Source: CAYSSM01 sp964433905 (GTDB taxonomy: Bacteria > Patescibacteriota > UBA1384 > UBA12157 > JAENIV01). Taken from it: DNA of 5,054 bases. The translations under genes and the position numbers were made by a program. Of the stretch, positions 4,930 through 5,054 are shown in pieces. How positions within the stretch are numbered: the stretch's first letter is position 1; every line of letters begins with the position of its first letter. A model generated the notes under the pieces. It saw only the letters and a program-made list of their open reading frames with translations, did no database searches and was not told the DNA's origin. The stretch is from assembly GCA_964433905.1 (NCBI GenBank), contig CAYSSM010000034.1, forward strand, positions 1-5,054. The letters run 5' to 3'.

Positions 4930-5054
4930 GGTACAGCAGGAAGCTACCAAGGATGGTATGCTGGCAGGCGCAACAACCTCAGGAAGTCAAAGTTGAGGCT
5001 GTTATCGGATGAACGGTCGGGGGAAAAAACCGGCGCCTGCCAGCCAAATAGGCC
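4930..5054 (-). ncRNA. Candidate structured RNA (three-way junction), unclassified, running off the window edge
   Basis: A perfect 12-bp helix pairs 4960-4971 with 5033-5044 (GCTGGCAGGCGC). Directly stacked on it, with no unpaired base, are a 10-bp hairpin (4972-4981 with 4994-5003) and a 4-bp hairpin (5014-5017 with 5029-5032), leaving one 10-base joining strand (5004-5013). The 10-bp hairpin has one non-Watson-Crick position, an A-C mismatch in plus-strand RNA but a G-U wobble in minus-strand RNA, which favours minus-strand transcription. A small TACCA/TGGTA hairpin (4945-4949 and 4954-4958) and the intrinsic terminator follow downstream. I do not recognise tRNA, tmRNA, RNase P, SRP RNA or a known riboswitch core. 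The 5' end is not visible. Alternatives are a mobile palindromic repeat or the end of a protein gene. Confidence 0.4.
4944..5054 (-). CDS. Possible 3' end of a protein gene cut by the window edge
   Basis: One minus-strand frame is open from the window edge to a TAG stop at 4944-4946, giving 36 residues that end in NFDFLRLLRLPAYHPW. GC by codon position (hand count, roughly 55, 45 and 66% at positions 1, 2 and 3) is the pattern expected of a coding segment and resembles the GC-rich response regulator gene. The stop lies 15 bases before the intrinsic terminator. No family is recognised and the other two frames are also open for part of the distance, so the case is weak. It competes with the structured-RNA reading of the same bases. 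Confidence 0.25.
   Translation of the reverse strand, partial: GLFGWQAPVFSPDRSSDNSLNFDFLRLLRLPAYHPW

Noticed and set aside
4931..5010. Short plus-strand peptides starting at ATGs at 4953 and 4958
   Set aside because: They encode only about 12-19 residues, have no family resemblance and would lie antisense to the structured element.

Overview
The window looks like a fragment of a metagenome-assembled bacterial genome. A run of 10 Ns (4352-4361) marks a scaffold gap. All genes are on the minus strand. The organism is probably a Candidate Phyla Radiation (Patescibacteria) member, perhaps Parcubacteria-like. The reasons are a compact AT-rich operon, a LemA protein next to a membrane-anchored pseudopilin-like protein, a divergent short L9, and low-complexity in-frame inserts in MnmA of a kind I associate with CPR genomes. 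This assignment is inference, because there is no rRNA or marker set here. UGA acts as a normal stop at the end of mnmA, which argues against the UGA-recoding CPR lineages.

Layout, read in the direction of transcription (right to left): (1) 4931-5054, a GC-rich edge segment with a striking three-way-junction fold, or alternatively the 3' end of a gene, closed by a strong intrinsic terminator (4905-4928). (2) A short promoter region giving a probably leaderless start for mnmA. (3) A five-gene block, mnmA - ctpA (S41 protease) - rplI (ribosomal protein L9) - pseudopilin-like membrane protein - lemA, with a 4-base overlap at the first junction and gaps of 14, 23 and 15 bases after it, so very likely one operon. 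(4) A 96-base gap holding a perfect consensus sigma-70 promoter (TTGACA, 17-base spacer, TATAAT). (5) An orphan NarL/LuxR-type response regulator with a strong ribosome binding site and its own hairpin terminator (14-44).

Functionally the operon mixes translation (tRNA U34 2-thiolation, ribosomal protein L9) with envelope functions (periplasmic PDZ protease, two single-pass membrane proteins). No shared pathway is evident, as is common in streamlined genomes. The response regulator and the right-edge segment are about 56% GC by hand count, against roughly 40% in the operon rows sampled, so they have a different compositional history or selection. The regulator's receiver domain keeps the phospho-acceptor Asp and Lys but has lost the switch Thr/Ser and the usual Met-Pro after the Asp.

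The points most worth a second look are the structured element at the right edge, two apparent repeat-derived peptide inserts inside mnmA (one directly beside the assembly gap), the consensus promoter driving a GC-rich orphan regulator, and the pseudopilin-like domain on a non-pilin membrane anchor.
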